In this document: positions 47,010-56,705 of the stretch, piece after piece
How positions within the stretch are numbered: position 1 is the first letter of the stretch
How the letters are laid out: every line of letters starts with the position of its first letter
Assembly (NCBI RefSeq): GCF_003432065.1
Contig: NZ_QWDE01000001.1
Location: forward strand, 558,001-622,000
Direction: 5' to 3'
DNA from: Mucilaginibacter terrenus
Lineage (GTDB): Bacteria > Bacteroidota > Bacteroidia > Sphingobacteriales > Sphingobacteriaceae
DNA length: 64,000 nucleotides
Translations under genes and position numbers: made by a program
The notes under the pieces: generated by a model
Told to the model about the DNA's origin: nothing
Database searches by the model: none
The model's input: the letters and a program-made list of their open reading frames with translations, nothing else

Positions 47010-47591
47010 TTAACGCCTTAACAGGACTTGAAATTTCTCCAGTTTAGCAAGTAGCTTTTTACCCCTGGCCTGCATAGCAGCTGTGCCGGTACGCATCATA
47101 AATTTTACCTGATTCTCCAGCTCGTTTTTAATCCAATTAAAGCGGGGGATAAGATTAAACAGCGTATCGGCTGCACATACCTGTACGGCAACTTTTGTTT
47201 CCGGGTCTATCATCCAGTCGAAGCAGGTCTCTACAAGGCTCTCCAGGTCGGCTCCGGCAATGGTTTCACGCACGTTAAGCGGGGCTTTTGCATCAGTGAG
47301 ATGCATCATCACACGGGCGTAATGCCGTTTGCAGCTGGCGTTGGTAACCTGCGGCATGCGCTGCATGAGGTAAGTTATAGTGGTTGTATATAGTTCGGGG
47401 TTGGCCAGTATGGCGGTGTCCAGGAGCCAAGCTGCACGAAAACCCGTCTGCTGGTCTGGGTGAAAGGTAAGGTCGACCAAACGGTTAAGGTTAAAGTGTT
47501 CTTTAAGCAGTTGTGCAGCTAATTGTTTTACAAAGCCCTTAGTATGATTCTCGTTTAGTTGTTTGATGATGGTTTCTTCGGTAAGCATCAT
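47010..47591 (-). CDS. HEAT-like repeat protein
   Basis: This is a protein of about 193 residues from the ATG ending at 47591 (MMLTEETIIKQLNENHTKGF). The longer open frame reaches 47687 but its extra residues look untranslated and enter the repeat-containing gap. It is almost all alpha-helical with pairs of amphipathic helices (LVDLTFHPDQQTGFRAAWLL, ETCFDWMIDPETKVAVQVCA) resembling degenerate HEAT/ARM repeats. No signal peptide or catalytic motif is seen. A cytoplasmic scaffold role is possible but unsupported; similar short proteins are annotated as hypothetical in Bacteroidota. The dispersed repeat copy B lies upstream of it. Confidence 0.72.
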   Translation of the reverse strand: MMLTEETIIKQLNENHTKGFVKQLAAQLLKEHFNLNRLVDLTFHPDQQTGFRAAWLLDTAILANPELYTTTITYLMQRMPQVTNASCKRHYARVMMHLTDAKAPLNVRETIAGADLESLVETCFDWMIDPETKVAVQVCAADTLFNLIPRFNWIKNELENQVKFMMRTGTAAMQARGKKLLAKLEKFQVLLRR

Positions 47592-47690
47592 CAATAAAAA
47601 TATGAAAACTTGCTGATTAAGGTTTCGGAAATTGAAGAAATAGCAGTCAGCATAAACTCCAAAAGAAGTGTCCCAAACGCCCTCCAAGAA

Positions 47691-47884
47691 GTGTCCCGGA
47701 GCTTTTCTTCTGAAAAATGTAAATAATTTATAATAGGCTTTATTTCAATTATTTACAATTAATTACTTAAAGTATTTGTACTGTCCCGGTGTGTCCCGCT
47801 CTTATATGTTAATTAATTGTTATACAGATAATTAGTCGTTTTGGGTGTCCCGGGTGTCCCGCTTTACGAGCGGGAAACCCGGAC
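47691..47884 (+). repeat. Dispersed GTGTCCCG repeat element, copy B
   Basis: It has the same order as copy A at 27721: GTGTCCCG at 47691, an AT-rich stretch, TTTGTACTGTCCCG leading into TGTCCCGGTGTGTCCCGCT (47782-47800), a 45-bp spacer, and the terminal hairpin (left arm 47846-47864, right arm 47869-47884 with one base missing and one substitution). An extra GTGTCCC lies just upstream at 47669. The hairpin ends directly at the stop codon of the minus-strand gene at 47886, so it may act as that gene's terminator. Confidence 0.75.
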
Positions 47885-47885
47885 G

Positions 47886-48365
47886 TTAATTATATGAAGT
47901 AATAGCTTTGTCTGATACGATCTGGATATCGTAAATACGTTTCATAGCATCATAGGGAACAGCGTCGTTCACCATAATGTAGATACTACCCAGGTCTTTA
48001 ACGGTAAATGCCTGCACATCTGCTGTAGTTACGCTTTTGTTAAGGTAGTCGGCTATAGAGTTGTATATAAGATTGTATTGCTGAAGTTCGTTGGTTTCTA
48101 TGTCCATAAACATGCGCTTGCCGTCGGTACGGAGGTTTACATTGTTGTAAGTGCCGCCGGGTAAAGCCAGGGTGTATTTGCGGGTGTTCTTTTTCAGGTT
48201 CTTTTCGGCCAGCATATAGCCTTTGGAAACGAAAAAGGTGTCCGCCTTAGTAATGTTGTTGCGCAGCAGGTAGCCGAGGTCGTCGTAAGATACCAGTTTG
48301 CTTTGGCCAAAAACCGCAACTGCAGTAAAGAACAAGGCAGCGGTAAGGAGTAGTTTTCTCATCAA
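47886..48365 (-). CDS. Uncharacterised secreted protein (159 aa)
   Basis: This is a 159-residue protein with a signal peptide (LLLTAALFFTAVAVFGQ). The mature part is about 140 residues of mixed alpha/beta (SYDDLGYLLRNNITKADTFF, FMDIETNELQQYNLIYNSI) with no cysteines and no motif I recognise. Periplasmic or secreted location is expected; there is no lipobox. Its stop codon abuts the terminal hairpin of repeat copy B. It diverges from the OsmC-like gene over about 100 bp. I can assign no function. Confidence 0.75.
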   Translation of the reverse strand: MMRKLLLTAALFFTAVAVFGQSKLVSYDDLGYLLRNNITKADTFFVSKGYMLAEKNLKKNTRKYTLALPGGTYNNVNLRTDGKRMFMDIETNELQQYNLIYNSIADYLNKSVTTADVQAFTVKDLGSIYIMVNDAVPYDAMKRIYDIQIVSDKAITSYN

Positions 48366-48467
48366 AGTTTCATATTAAAATTTCCAGCATCAAAGTAATG
48401 GTTTTTACCTATGCATTTTAAGCTAAATTCTCCAAAAAAGCTACCTTAGCATAATTATTACATTATC

Positions 48468-48896
48468 ATGCCTACTATAAAACTAGCCCGCGTAAGCGGA
48501 GAATACGGCTTTGAAGCCCACGACGATTATGGCCACACCGTAAGGATGGACAGCAGTGCAGAAAGCGGAGGCGCAAACTTTGGTGTACGCCCTATGCAAA
48601 TGTTGCTGATGGGCCTCGGAGGCTGCTCGGCTATTGATGTTATCGCCATACTGCGCAAGCAACGCCAGGATGTAGTTGATTATGAAATGGTGATCAGCGG
48701 CGAGCGTGAGCCTAATAAAGAGCCCTCGCTATGGCAAACCATCAACCTGGAGTTCCACCTCTACGGCAAAGTAGATGAGGAAAAAGCTAAAAAGGCTGTT
48801 GAACTATCCCTTGGTAAATATTGTTCGGTAGCGGCTACTCTTTACAAAGCCGAGGCTGATATAAAATGGCAGGTGTTTATCCACCCGGCTAAATAA
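48468..48896 (+). CDS. OsmC-family protein
   Basis: This is a 142-residue protein of the OsmC/Ohr superfamily. Both redox cysteines are present, in LGGCSAIDVIAILRKQRQDV and GKYCSVAATL, and the fold's usual beta-alpha order is evident. Members reduce organic hydroperoxides with the paired cysteines in the cytoplasm. This one resembles the YhfA-like OsmC branch more than Ohr, so a defined substrate cannot be given. A box TACCTTAG, one base off the -7 consensus, lies in the leader. The trans-sulfuration gene follows after 26 bp in the same direction, so the two are probably cotranscribed and linked by thiol or sulfur metabolism (inference). Confidence 0.9.
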   Translation: MPTIKLARVSGEYGFEAHDDYGHTVRMDSSAESGGANFGVRPMQMLLMGLGGCSAIDVIAILRKQRQDVVDYEMVISGEREPNKEPSLWQTINLEFHLYGKVDEEKAKKAVELSLGKYCSVAATLYKAEADIKWQVFIHPAK

Positions 48897-48922
48897 TAAA
48901 TACACTACTACAAAGATTACAA

Positions 48923-50104
48923 ATGTCAAAGGAACTAGACCCTATAACCCAGGCTGTGCGCATCCGTGCGCCAAAAACGCTTCAAAACGAACATTCATCT
49001 CCACTATATCTTACCAGCAGCTTTACTTTTGACGAGGCTGAAACCATGCGCGCTGCATTTGCTGACGAGAACGATGAGAACATTTACAGCCGTTTCAGCA
49101 ACCCTACTGTTGATGAATTTGTAGCCAAGATGTGTGCTCTGGAAGGCTGCGAGGATGGCTTTGCTACTTCTACAGGTATGAGCGCTATCTTCTCTACTTT
49201 TATGGGTCTGCTTAAAAGCGGCGATCACTTGCTGTGCTGCAGCTCGGTATTTGGCAGCACCTTTACTATTGTAAACAAATATTTGCCAAGATGGGGTATA
49301 ACCTGTACGCTTATACCTGCTAACGACAAGGAAGCATGGGAAGCCGCAGTACAGCCGAACACGAAAATGCTTTACCTGGAAACCCCAACCAACCCCCAGT
49401 TGGAAGTAATAGACCTGGAATGGGCCGGACAATTCTCAAAAAAACATAATCTTATCTTCAATGTGGATAATTGCTTTGCTACACCATTACTACAAAGACC
49501 AGTAGATTTTGGCGCCGATTTAATTGTTCACTCCGCCACAAAATGGATTGATGGTCAGGGTAGGGTGTTGGGCGGTGTGATTACTGGCCGCAAGGATCTG
49601 ATTCACGAGATATACCTTTTCTGTAGGAATACTGGTCCGGCAATGTCGCCGTTCAATGCCTGGGTGCTTAGCAAAAGCCTGGAGACCCTTGATGTGCGGC
49701 TGCAGCGCCATTGTGAGAACGCGCTTAAGATAGCAGAAGTGCTGCAAAGAAACCCTAACGTGGCTTGGGTGAAGTATCCTTTCCTGCCTAACCACCCGCA
49801 GTATGAGATAGCTAAAAAGCAAATGAAAGCCGGCGGTGGTGTACTTTGTTTTGAGATCAAAGGCGGGGTAGAGGCGGGACGTAAGTTTTTAGATAGTCTG
49901 GAATTGCTTTCCGTAACTGCCAACCTGGGCGACAGTCGCAGTATTGCTTCGCACCCGGCAAGTACGACACACTCCAAGCTAACCGACCAGGAACGTGCAT
50001 CGGTAGGTATCACTCCGGGTTTGATACGCATTTCAGCCGGATTGGAAAAAGTTGATGACGTATTGGCTGATATCACACAGGCGCTCGAAAAAAGCGCTGT
50101 TTAA
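48923..50104 (+). CDS. Trans-sulfuration PLP enzyme (O-succinylhomoserine sulfhydrylase-like)
   Basis: This is a 393-residue cystathionine gamma-synthase/O-acylhomoserine sulfhydrylase family enzyme. The PLP-binding Lys is K207 in HSATKWIDGQG. Other family features are YSRFSNPT near the N-terminus, LYLETPTNPQLEVIDL, FNVDNCFATPLLQ, and the C-terminal SLGD-type region seen here as NLGDSRSIASHPASTTH. The WIDGQGRVLGG form with Q rather than HSD is typical of O-succinylhomoserine sulfhydrylase (MetZ) or methionine gamma-lyase-like members, so formation of homocysteine from sulfide is the best guess. I see no SAM riboswitch upstream. A weak hairpin with GCAAGTAAT/ATTACTTGC arms follows the gene. 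Confidence 0.9.
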   Translation: MSKELDPITQAVRIRAPKTLQNEHSSPLYLTSSFTFDEAETMRAAFADENDENIYSRFSNPTVDEFVAKMCALEGCEDGFATSTGMSAIFSTFMGLLKSGDHLLCCSSVFGSTFTIVNKYLPRWGITCTLIPANDKEAWEAAVQPNTKMLYLETPTNPQLEVIDLEWAGQFSKKHNLIFNVDNCFATPLLQRPVDFGADLIVHSATKWIDGQGRVLGGVITGRKDLIHEIYLFCRNTGPAMSPFNAWVLSKSLETLDVRLQRHCENALKIAEVLQRNPNVAWVKYPFLPNHPQYEIAKKQMKAGGGVLCFEIKGGVEAGRKFLDSLELLSVTANLGDSRSIASHPASTTHSKLTDQERASVGITPGLIRISAGLEKVDDVLADITQALEKSAV

Positions 50105-50550
50105 CATCTATAGAAGCAAGTAATTCGAACGTCACTCTGCACTTTAAAGGTGCCGGATCAAGTGATATTGGATTACTTGCATCTTACTACCACCGGCTTG
50201 TCGTTAACATAACTGTAAATTGCGGTGCAAACAACGTTGATTTCAGGCTATACTAGGTCGGAAATCAATGTTTTAAATAGAGTAGCAGTGATGGCGTAGG
50301 CCGATATTGTACTAAATTCTATTCATAAAGTAACCAGAGCTACCTCTAAAGCAATTTGAACTCTTCACTATAGTATACGATTGCTCTCAACCTTGTAACT
50401 AGCTGATGGATACACCTCTAGCTAATACTTTTAGTATCGGTACCCTTCTGTAACATTCCTGTTGTATTTCTTTAATACCTGTTGGCATCAATGTTGCCTA
50501 ACCCGTTGTAAGCCGGCAAAAATTAAGCGGCTTGTATAAAACTCATTACT
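50105..50550. other. 446-bp intergenic region without a recognised gene
   Basis: The only structure seen is a 9-bp inverted repeat (GCAAGTAAT near 50115 and ATTACTTGC near 50173) just after the trans-sulfuration gene, with an inner GCACTTTAAAGGTGC. It could be a weak terminator. The remainder has stops in every frame and no tRNA-like or riboswitch-like fold that I could recognise. The last part must contain the ompA-type gene promoter. Confidence 0.5.
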
Positions 50551-51909
50551 ATGAAACCAACTTTAAAAAAAGCTTCTGTGCTGTTTACCTCCTTGCTGGT
50601 AGGCGGTAGATTATTAGCCCAAACCCCCGATTCTATCAGCACTAAGGACTACGTAAAACCATTCTCAGGCGGCGGCGCTTTCCGCACCTGGTCTATAGGT
50701 ATTAATGGAGGTGTGTTAACTCCGTTCACCATCTTCGGCACAAATGGCCGTCAGGACTTCAGAACACCACAAGCAGAAATTGGCTACGGTGCTTACATCA
50801 AAAAGCAAATATTACCATCTTTTGCTATACAGGCAGATTACCTGGGTGGTAAAGTAAAAGGTAAAGATGCACAGCCTAACGTAAATGGTTACAACAGCTT
50901 CGAAACAAAAATGCACTGGTCAGCTGCATTAAGCGGTAACCTAACACTTGCCAACATCAACTGGCGTCATCAAAAAGGTGTTATACAGCCCTATGTCACC
51001 TTTGGTGGCGGTATAATGAGCTACAAACCCGTATTAACAACAACTGCAGGAACATCTACAGAATATAAAACTAACGGCAATATCGAAGAATTCTTCATTC
51101 CGCTTGGCGCAGGCTTGAAATTCAACCTTGGTTCTGGTGTTAACCTTGATCTGGGTTACCAGGTTAACTTTGTATCGTCTGATAACTTTGATGGTTACAA
51201 TTACGGTTCAGGAAATGACCGGTTTTCTTACGCTCACATCGGTTTAGAATTTGCTCTTGGTAAAAGCTCCAAACCACAGTTAGCTACACACAACCCGGTA
51301 TCAAGCATGCGTACCGAGTATATGTGGGAGAATATGAACACCAAAAATCAGCTACAGGCTCAAATAGATGAGCAGAAAGCAGCTAACGCGAAACTGCAAA
51401 GCGATTTGGCTACCACTAACGCTAATCTTGCTAAGTTTGCTGCAGACAGTGATGCTGACGGTGTACCGGATTTTTACGACAAATGCCCTAATACACCAGC
51501 TGGTACAAAGGTTGATGGTTCTGGCTGTCCGTTAGAAAAACGTGTTTTGGTGGTAACTGAAGAGGACAAACGTGTTGTTCGTGATGCAATTGCAAACCTT
51601 GAATTCGATACAGGTAAAGCGACTATCCGTGCTAAATCATACTCTAGCCTTGACCGTGTTGCTAACCTTTTGGTTGAAAAGAATTTCAGCCTGAAACTTG
51701 CCGGCCATACTGATAATGTAGGTTCAGATGCGCTTAACCTGAAATTATCTAAGGATCGTGCTGAGTCTATCAAATCTTACCTGGTAAGCAAAGGTGCTAA
51801 CCCATCTCGTATAGAAGCGACAGGTTACGGTGAAAGCCAGCCAATAGCTACTAACGCAACAGCTGCAGGCCGTCAGGCTAACCGTAGGGTTGAGTTCACA
51901 TTATATTAA
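50551..51909 (+). CDS. OmpA-family outer-membrane porin with TSP3 linker
   Basis: This is a 452-residue protein. A signal peptide (SVLFTSLLVGGRLLA, cut near AQT) precedes an N-terminal eight-strand-type beta-barrel (about residues 45-235) and a short coiled coil (NQLQAQIDEQKAANAKLQSD, about 265-300). A calcium-binding thrombospondin type 3 motif (DSDADGVPDFYDKCPNTP) follows, and then a C-terminal OmpA peptidoglycan-binding domain (FDTGKATIRAKSY, LAGHTDNVGSDALNLKLS with the following D and R that contact diaminopimelate, ATGYGESQPIATN). It tethers the outer membrane to the cell wall. It is monocistronic, with a long upstream gap and a very strong terminator, which fits an abundant structural protein. 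Confidence 0.95.
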   Translation: MKPTLKKASVLFTSLLVGGRLLAQTPDSISTKDYVKPFSGGGAFRTWSIGINGGVLTPFTIFGTNGRQDFRTPQAEIGYGAYIKKQILPSFAIQADYLGGKVKGKDAQPNVNGYNSFETKMHWSAALSGNLTLANINWRHQKGVIQPYVTFGGGIMSYKPVLTTTAGTSTEYKTNGNIEEFFIPLGAGLKFNLGSGVNLDLGYQVNFVSSDNFDGYNYGSGNDRFSYAHIGLEFALGKSSKPQLATHNPVSSMRTEYMWENMNTKNQLQAQIDEQKAANAKLQSDLATTNANLAKFAADSDADGVPDFYDKCPNTPAGTKVDGSGCPLEKRVLVVTEEDKRVVRDAIANLEFDTGKATIRAKSYSSLDRVANLLVEKNFSLKLAGHTDNVGSDALNLKLSKDRAESIKSYLVSKGANPSRIEATGYGESQPIATNATAAGRQANRRVEFTLY

Positions 51910-51947
51910 TAGTATTAGGAGATAGGTTAATCTCCAACATTGAATAG

Positions 51948-51980
51948 AAGAGGCCCGGTACATTACCGGGCCTCTTTATT
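51948..51980 (+). terminator. Intrinsic terminator after the OmpA-family gene
   Basis: A perfect 13-bp stem AAGAGGCCCGGTA/TACCGGGCCTCTT with loop CAT is followed by TATTTTAA. Confidence 0.9.
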
Positions 51981-52020
51981 TTAAGCCTATTAATAACTAA
52001 GAAGCTGGATTATTTTAGTT

Positions 52021-52401
52021 TTAGAACGAAAAAAAATCAATCAAACTACCAAAGTAAGCATCATTCCAGCCTTCAGCAATGTCGTTATAATCCGCATCCG
52101 GGATATTGGTGTGGCGTAATTCTACTGAAGATCCGTGCTTATCTGCATGGATTTTAATGGTAACTATGGATTCGTCCGACTGCCCATCGAAATACCATTG
52201 CTGCACAAGTTTTTTATTTTCCTCAAACTCCAGGTTTTTCCCAACTATACTGCCTTCCCACATAGAGAACTCTGAACCAGGGATTGTAGACATTTCCGCT
52301 TCTTCTCCTGTCCACAACTGGATGGTTATAGGATTAGTAAGTGCAAGGTAAAGCTCCTCAGGAGATGCCGGAATAACGTAATACTTTTTGAAATCTTTCA
52401 C
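52021..52401 (-). CDS. SRPBCC (AHSA1-like) domain protein
   Basis: This is an intact 126-residue single-domain protein of the START/Bet v1-like SRPBCC superfamily. It begins FKKYYVIPASPEELYLALTN, has WTGEEAEMSTIPGSEFSMWE and WEGSIVGKNLEF in the pocket-forming sheet, QQWYFDGQ, and a C-terminal helix GWNDAYFGSLIDFFSF that would close the hydrophobic cavity. It is cytoplasmic; these proteins bind small hydrophobic ligands or assist chaperones, and no catalytic residue can be named. It serves as an intact comparison for the frameshifted gene at 45059. It is 40 bp from the acetate-type transporter gene in the same direction and could share its transcript. Confidence 0.87.
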   Translation of the reverse strand: MKDFKKYYVIPASPEELYLALTNPITIQLWTGEEAEMSTIPGSEFSMWEGSIVGKNLEFEENKKLVQQWYFDGQSDESIVTIKIHADKHGSSVELRHTNIPDADYNDIAEGWNDAYFGSLIDFFSF

Positions 52402-52441
52402 GAGGTGAAGTTAGTAATTCCCAATCGTTTCTCTTATCGTT

Positions 52442-53032
52442 TTACTTGTTAACGGTACCAATAGGCAACACTTCGCGTCCATATACTTCATTTAGCACGT
52501 TGGCTATGCCAGTGTATATGGCAGATGCTCCGCATAATATGCCTTCATAACCTGCAAAGTGTTTAACGTTCTCGCTACCTGTTGCGTCTCCTGCTACCAG
52601 TAAAAAGAAGAGAATTGTTAGTGATGCAAAAACAAATTGTAGCGCACGGTTCAATTTTAAGGTGCCAAAGAATAAGCAGAAAGTAAATACTCCCCAAATG
52701 CCCAGGTAGGCGCACATGGCACCTTCACTCGGTTTAGTTCCCCATCCAAGTTTGGGCATTACAATTAATCCTACAAGCGACAACCAAAAGAAACCGTAAG
52801 AAGTGAATGCCGTTAGCCCGAATGTGTTATTCTTTTTCGCCTCAATAACACCGGCAATAACCTGTGCCAATCCGCCATAAAAGATGCCCATTGCCAGTAT
52901 CATCGTATTCATTTCGATGAAACCGGCATTATGTATGTTAAGCAGTACGGTGGTAAGCCCGAAAGCGCAAAGGCCCAGTGGCGCAGGATTGGCAATGCCA
53001 TCCGTCACCACAACAGGAGTGGTTGATATCAT
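52442..53032 (-). CDS. Acetate/succinate uptake transporter (GPR1/FUN34/YaaH family)
   Basis: This is a 196-residue, six-helix membrane protein. The family signature NPAPLGL lies at about residues 16-22, with [14 protein letters not shown] after it, [12 protein letters not shown] in helix 2 and [12 protein letters not shown] in helix 3. Homologues (SatP/YaaH, AceTr family) form hexameric channels for acetate, succinate or formate in the inner membrane. It diverges from phosphoglycerate mutase over a 96-bp gap. There is no acetate kinase or Acs gene in the window, so the physiological substrate rests on family knowledge. Confidence 0.93.
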   Translation of the reverse strand: MISTTPVVVTDGIANPAPLGLCAFGLTTVLLNIHNAGFIEMNTMILAMGIFYGGLAQVIAGVIEAKKNNTFGLTAFTSYGFFWLSLVGLIVMPKLGWGTKPSEGAMCAYLGIWGVFTFCLFFGTLKLNRALQFVFASLTILFFLLVAGDATGSENVKHFAGYEGILCGASAIYTGIANVLNEVYGREVLPIGTVNK

Positions 53033-53128
53033 GTGTTGAAGGGTTAATTGGTTTATGCAAGCTAATTATTTACAATTAAATAGCAACTAAATATAAACCG
53101 AAAATGACAAAGCACGTTAATACGTCAT

Positions 53129-53818
53129 ATGCAAAAGCTGGTACTAATTCGCCACGGCGAAAGTGTTTGGAATAAAGAGAACCGATTTACCGGCTGGGCC
53201 GACGTAGATCTGTCTGACGAAGGGTTGGAACAAGCAAGAAGGGCAGGACGGTTGCTTGCTAAGCACGGCTACACCTTTGATGAAGGCTTTACTTCGGTGT
53301 TAAAGCGTTCAATCAAAACCATGCACTTTGTGCTGGAAGAATTAGAACACTTGTGGATACCCGTACATAAATCCTGGCGCCTGAATGAACGTTTTTACGG
53401 CGCGCTGCAGGGATTAAACAAAGCTGAAACAGTTGCGCAATATGGCGAGGAGCAAGTGCACAAGTGGCGGCGCGATCCGCATGAGCATCCCCCTGCTATA
53501 ACTGAACAGGACGATCGTTTCCCGGGACATTACCTTCGTTACAGCGACCTCACTTACCGTGAACTGCCGCTTACTGAAAATCTAAGTGAGACCATGACAC
53601 GCGCCTTACCATTTTGGCACGAGCACATTGTGCCGGCTATAAGGGAGAATAAGAAAGTGATTATTTGTGCGCATGGCAACAGCCTGAGGGCATTAGTCCA
53701 GTACATAGAGAACCTGAGCGATGAGGAGGTGACTAAACTGGACATACCCACAGCAACGCCGTGGGTGTACGAGCTTGACGATCGCCTCAACAGCATCAGG
53801 CACTACTACCTGGAGTAA
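53129..53818 (+). CDS. gpmA: 2,3-bisphosphoglycerate-dependent phosphoglycerate mutase
   Basis: This is a 229-residue histidine phosphatase superfamily enzyme. The phospho-accepting H9 sits in LIRHGESVWN, followed by NRFTGWADVDLSDEG, RLNERFYGALQGLNK with the active-site Glu, and the second catalytic His in ICAHGNSLRAL. These match cofactor-dependent phosphoglycerate mutase, which interconverts 3- and 2-phosphoglycerate in glycolysis. It is slightly shorter than E. coli GpmA (250) because the C-terminal tail ends at HYYLE. Its stop codon directly abuts the stop codon of the convergent peptidase gene, leaving no intergenic base for a separate terminator. Confidence 0.96.
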   Translation: MQKLVLIRHGESVWNKENRFTGWADVDLSDEGLEQARRAGRLLAKHGYTFDEGFTSVLKRSIKTMHFVLEELEHLWIPVHKSWRLNERFYGALQGLNKAETVAQYGEEQVHKWRRDPHEHPPAITEQDDRFPGHYLRYSDLTYRELPLTENLSETMTRALPFWHEHIVPAIRENKKVIICAHGNSLRALVQYIENLSDEEVTKLDIPTATPWVYELDDRLNSIRHYYLE

Positions 53819-56626
53819 CTACTCTCTGTTTAGCGCAAACCCCCAGTCTTTGCCTTTATTTACAGCGGGTACGCCCTTGTCCATCCAAACTGGCATTGGT
53901 GCGCCTTTTAGAAAGTGATCAAAGAATTGTGCTTCGCGAATGGTTATATCCATCCGATTCTGGCGCTTAACAAGGTTGTGTGCTTCGTCGTTATACTGGA
54001 GCAGCCAAACTGGTTTGCCCAGCCTTCTTAGAGCGGTAAACATTTCTATGCCCTGATACCAGGGTACAGCGCCGTCTGCATCGTTACTCATGACAACTAC
54101 AGGTGTTTGTACTTTAGGGAACTGGAAAAGGGGAGAGTTCTCGATGTACAACTCCGGTTTTTCCCACAACGTTGCACCTATACGGCTTTGTGTTTTTTCG
54201 TACTGAAACTGTCTGTTAAGGCCGCTCTCCCAGCGAATGCCGCCGTAAGCAGATGTCATGTTGGCCACCGGAGCGCCGGCCCATGCGGCTGCGTACATGT
54301 TTGTTTGCGTTATCAGATAAGCAACCTGGTAACCACCCCAGCTTTGGCCTTGTATGCCTATATGCGCTCCGTCAACCCAGGGATTTTTCTTCAACACCTC
54401 GACTCCTGAGTTTACAAATTCTACTGCTGAAGCTCCGGGATGGCCATTTATATAGCTGATGTCTGGTGCAAATACTAAATAACCATTACTCACAAAGTAG
54501 GTGATGGGCAACCTTGACGGGGTTGGTGCCGGAGCCATGTAATTGTATAATCCCTCGCTTAGCTTTTCATAAAAGTAGGCGATCATCGGGTACTTTTTGT
54601 TAGGATCAAAGTTTTCAGGTTTATACAAAATGCCTTGAGATTTATAACCCTTTGGTGTTGTCCACTCCACCAATTCGGCTGTTCCCCAGATGTATTGCGC
54701 CTGTTGCGGATTTGTAGCACTGAGCTTTGTTTCTTTCTTAAGATCACCAGATACATACAAGTCAGGAGAGGTAGTGTAGCTGTATTTGGTGTAAATGTAA
54801 ACATCGCTGTTCTTAGCTTTTTGCAAGCTGCTGTACCCCATTGGCGCCATCAGTACTTTTTGCGGATCACCAGGTTCATCTATTTGCTTATTGTAATAAC
54901 CCCATTGCTTGTTCTTTTCGTTTTGTGCTATAAGCCACATCTTCTTTTTAGACGGAATAAACTTTTCGTCGTTGTCTCCGGCCACGTATCTTAATTCTAA
55001 CTTGTTTCTGCGTCCAAGACCGTTGGTCAGGTTGATGGCTTTTCTGGTTGCCGGGTCAATGCTCCATATATCGTATCGGTCGTATATAAGCACCCGCTTG
55101 TCGTCCTGTTCCCATCCAGCTATGCCGTAAGGTGAAGGATCATCCGGTACGTCGTTATCCTCATTTCCCATTTTAGCACCTAAGCCAAGGGTTAGATTTG
55201 TTTTTTTGCCCGTAGCTATGCTGTAGCTGTGCCATTGCTGCTCTTTTGAGTCAAACCAAATGATGTAATTTCCCCTCGGCGATATACGGTAGTCAGCTTT
55301 AAGCCTGGTGTTGATGCGTGTGCGATGTCCTGTGCGTGTATTTATAAGATAAGCTTCCTGCACTCCGCCGCCTGCCCACTGTGTTTGTACGCGTGCACCG
55401 GTATCACTTAATCCTAAAACGTAATCAGCATCGCTGTTGTCAGATACCATAATATCGCGGATGTTCTCGTCGCCCAGTTGCACCAGCCTGTGTTGTTCTG
55501 TAGGGCGGATAACGGCAAGGTAGCTGCGTTTCAAATCTCGCTGAAGGTTCTTTAATTGCTGAGGCTGCAGGTAGTCGTCCTTATAGTTCCAGATGTCTAA
55601 ACGCGCAACTTCGAAATCGACTATGGTAGTGTCTGCCGGTTTTGGTATGGGGGCAGTACCAAAGAACAGATTTTCTCCTGTTTTACTAAAATAAACCCTC
55701 CCGTCGCCACTTACCGCCCATTTAGGCGTCATGCCGTTGGATTTTTCTGCGGCTATTACATTAGCACTATCTTTTCCTAAAGTGTAATAGTATAGTTTAA
55801 ATGGTTTTACTAAGGCTTTCTCCGGATTTTTTTCAGCGGTAAACGCCAGTTGTTTCCCGGCATCATCAAAAGTTATGTTGCGGTAATTACCACGGCCGGT
55901 ACTTACCAGCCGTAAAGTGTCCCTTTCTATATCGTACAGGAAAAGCCCGGACGTGACATTTTTGGATTTTTTTGGAGCTGTTACTGAATAAGCCAGCAGT
56001 TTGCCATTTTTGCTCAATACATAATCGGTTACGTATTTAAAAGTCCTCGACTTGCCGTTGTGCAGTTGCCTTACAGTAAGTTCGGCACCATCGCGGGTGG
56101 GCGGGGCTATAGTTGTTGCTACTGACTTTTTAGATGTGTCGCTTACTTCGGGTTTCTTCATGGTATCAGCAGGAGCGAGGTAGGCCACCACTGATGCTCT
56201 ATCTGCTATCTTAAATGATCGTATTGCAGGGATCTTTTCTACAGTGTTTTTGCCTAATAAAATTAACGCAAGTGTATCTTTGGGGAACTCTGCCGGCTTT
56301 TTCTTCTTGATCCTAGCCTGCCTAACATCCTTGTAAAATGGGCGGATCATGGCCAAGGCATACCTGGAGTCGGATGTAAAACGTGCGGTATCTGCCCGGG
56401 GTATGTGAAAGGGTTTACTATTCTTTATGTCAGTTAAAACTAGGTCCGCATCGCCCTGTTGCGGTTTTACCACGTACATAACCTTTTTTCCATCATTGCT
56501 GATGCGTTCGTTCGCTATGCTCTGCCAGCTATCGTAAACGGAGTGGTCGAGCGGCTTTTTAGCTATTTTTTGTGCAGAAGCATTCAGGGAAAACAGTGCT
56601 ATTACGGGAAGTAGAAATTTTTTCAT
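53819..56626 (-). CDS. Secreted S9-family prolyl oligopeptidase-like peptidase
   Basis: This is a 935-residue protein from the ATG ending at 56626, which gives a signal peptide ([18 protein letters not shown], cut after AQ); a longer start at 56677 would bury it. An N-terminal WD40/beta-propeller region fills roughly residues 40-640. The C-terminal alpha/beta hydrolase has the nucleophile S762 in [11 protein letters not shown], the Asp in [10 protein letters not shown] and the His in NDEAHNL. It should cleave peptides, probably after Pro or Ala, in the periplasm, as DPP4/POP-like S9 enzymes do. It is larger than DPP4-type enzymes of about 720 residues because the propeller has long insertions (for example [17 protein letters not shown]). 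It is convergent with gpmA. Confidence 0.94.
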   Translation of the reverse strand: MKKFLLPVIALFSLNASAQKIAKKPLDHSVYDSWQSIANERISNDGKKVMYVVKPQQGDADLVLTDIKNSKPFHIPRADTARFTSDSRYALAMIRPFYKDVRQARIKKKKPAEFPKDTLALILLGKNTVEKIPAIRSFKIADRASVVAYLAPADTMKKPEVSDTSKKSVATTIAPPTRDGAELTVRQLHNGKSRTFKYVTDYVLSKNGKLLAYSVTAPKKSKNVTSGLFLYDIERDTLRLVSTGRGNYRNITFDDAGKQLAFTAEKNPEKALVKPFKLYYYTLGKDSANVIAAEKSNGMTPKWAVSGDGRVYFSKTGENLFFGTAPIPKPADTTIVDFEVARLDIWNYKDDYLQPQQLKNLQRDLKRSYLAVIRPTEQHRLVQLGDENIRDIMVSDNSDADYVLGLSDTGARVQTQWAGGGVQEAYLINTRTGHRTRINTRLKADYRISPRGNYIIWFDSKEQQWHSYSIATGKKTNLTLGLGAKMGNEDNDVPDDPSPYGIAGWEQDDKRVLIYDRYDIWSIDPATRKAINLTNGLGRRNKLELRYVAGDNDEKFIPSKKKMWLIAQNEKNKQWGYYNKQIDEPGDPQKVLMAPMGYSSLQKAKNSDVYIYTKYSYTTSPDLYVSGDLKKETKLSATNPQQAQYIWGTAELVEWTTPKGYKSQGILYKPENFDPNKKYPMIAYFYEKLSEGLYNYMAPAPTPSRLPITYFVSNGYLVFAPDISYINGHPGASAVEFVNSGVEVLKKNPWVDGAHIGIQGQSWGGYQVAYLITQTNMYAAAWAGAPVANMTSAYGGIRWESGLNRQFQYEKTQSRIGATLWEKPELYIENSPLFQFPKVQTPVVVMSNDADGAVPWYQGIEMFTALRRLGKPVWLLQYNDEAHNLVKRQNRMDITIREAQFFDHFLKGAPMPVWMDKGVPAVNKGKDWGFALNRE

Positions 56627-56705
56627 AAACAGGCGGTAATCCCTAAATATGCTAAATTTCGCATCACCAATAAACATTGCGATGAAAAAGTTACACCAAC
56701 AGTAC

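Noticed and set aside
48366..48467. SAM-type riboswitch ahead of the OsmC and trans-sulfuration genes
   Set aside because: The 102-bp leader is AT-rich and shows no multi-helix structure of a SAM riboswitch.
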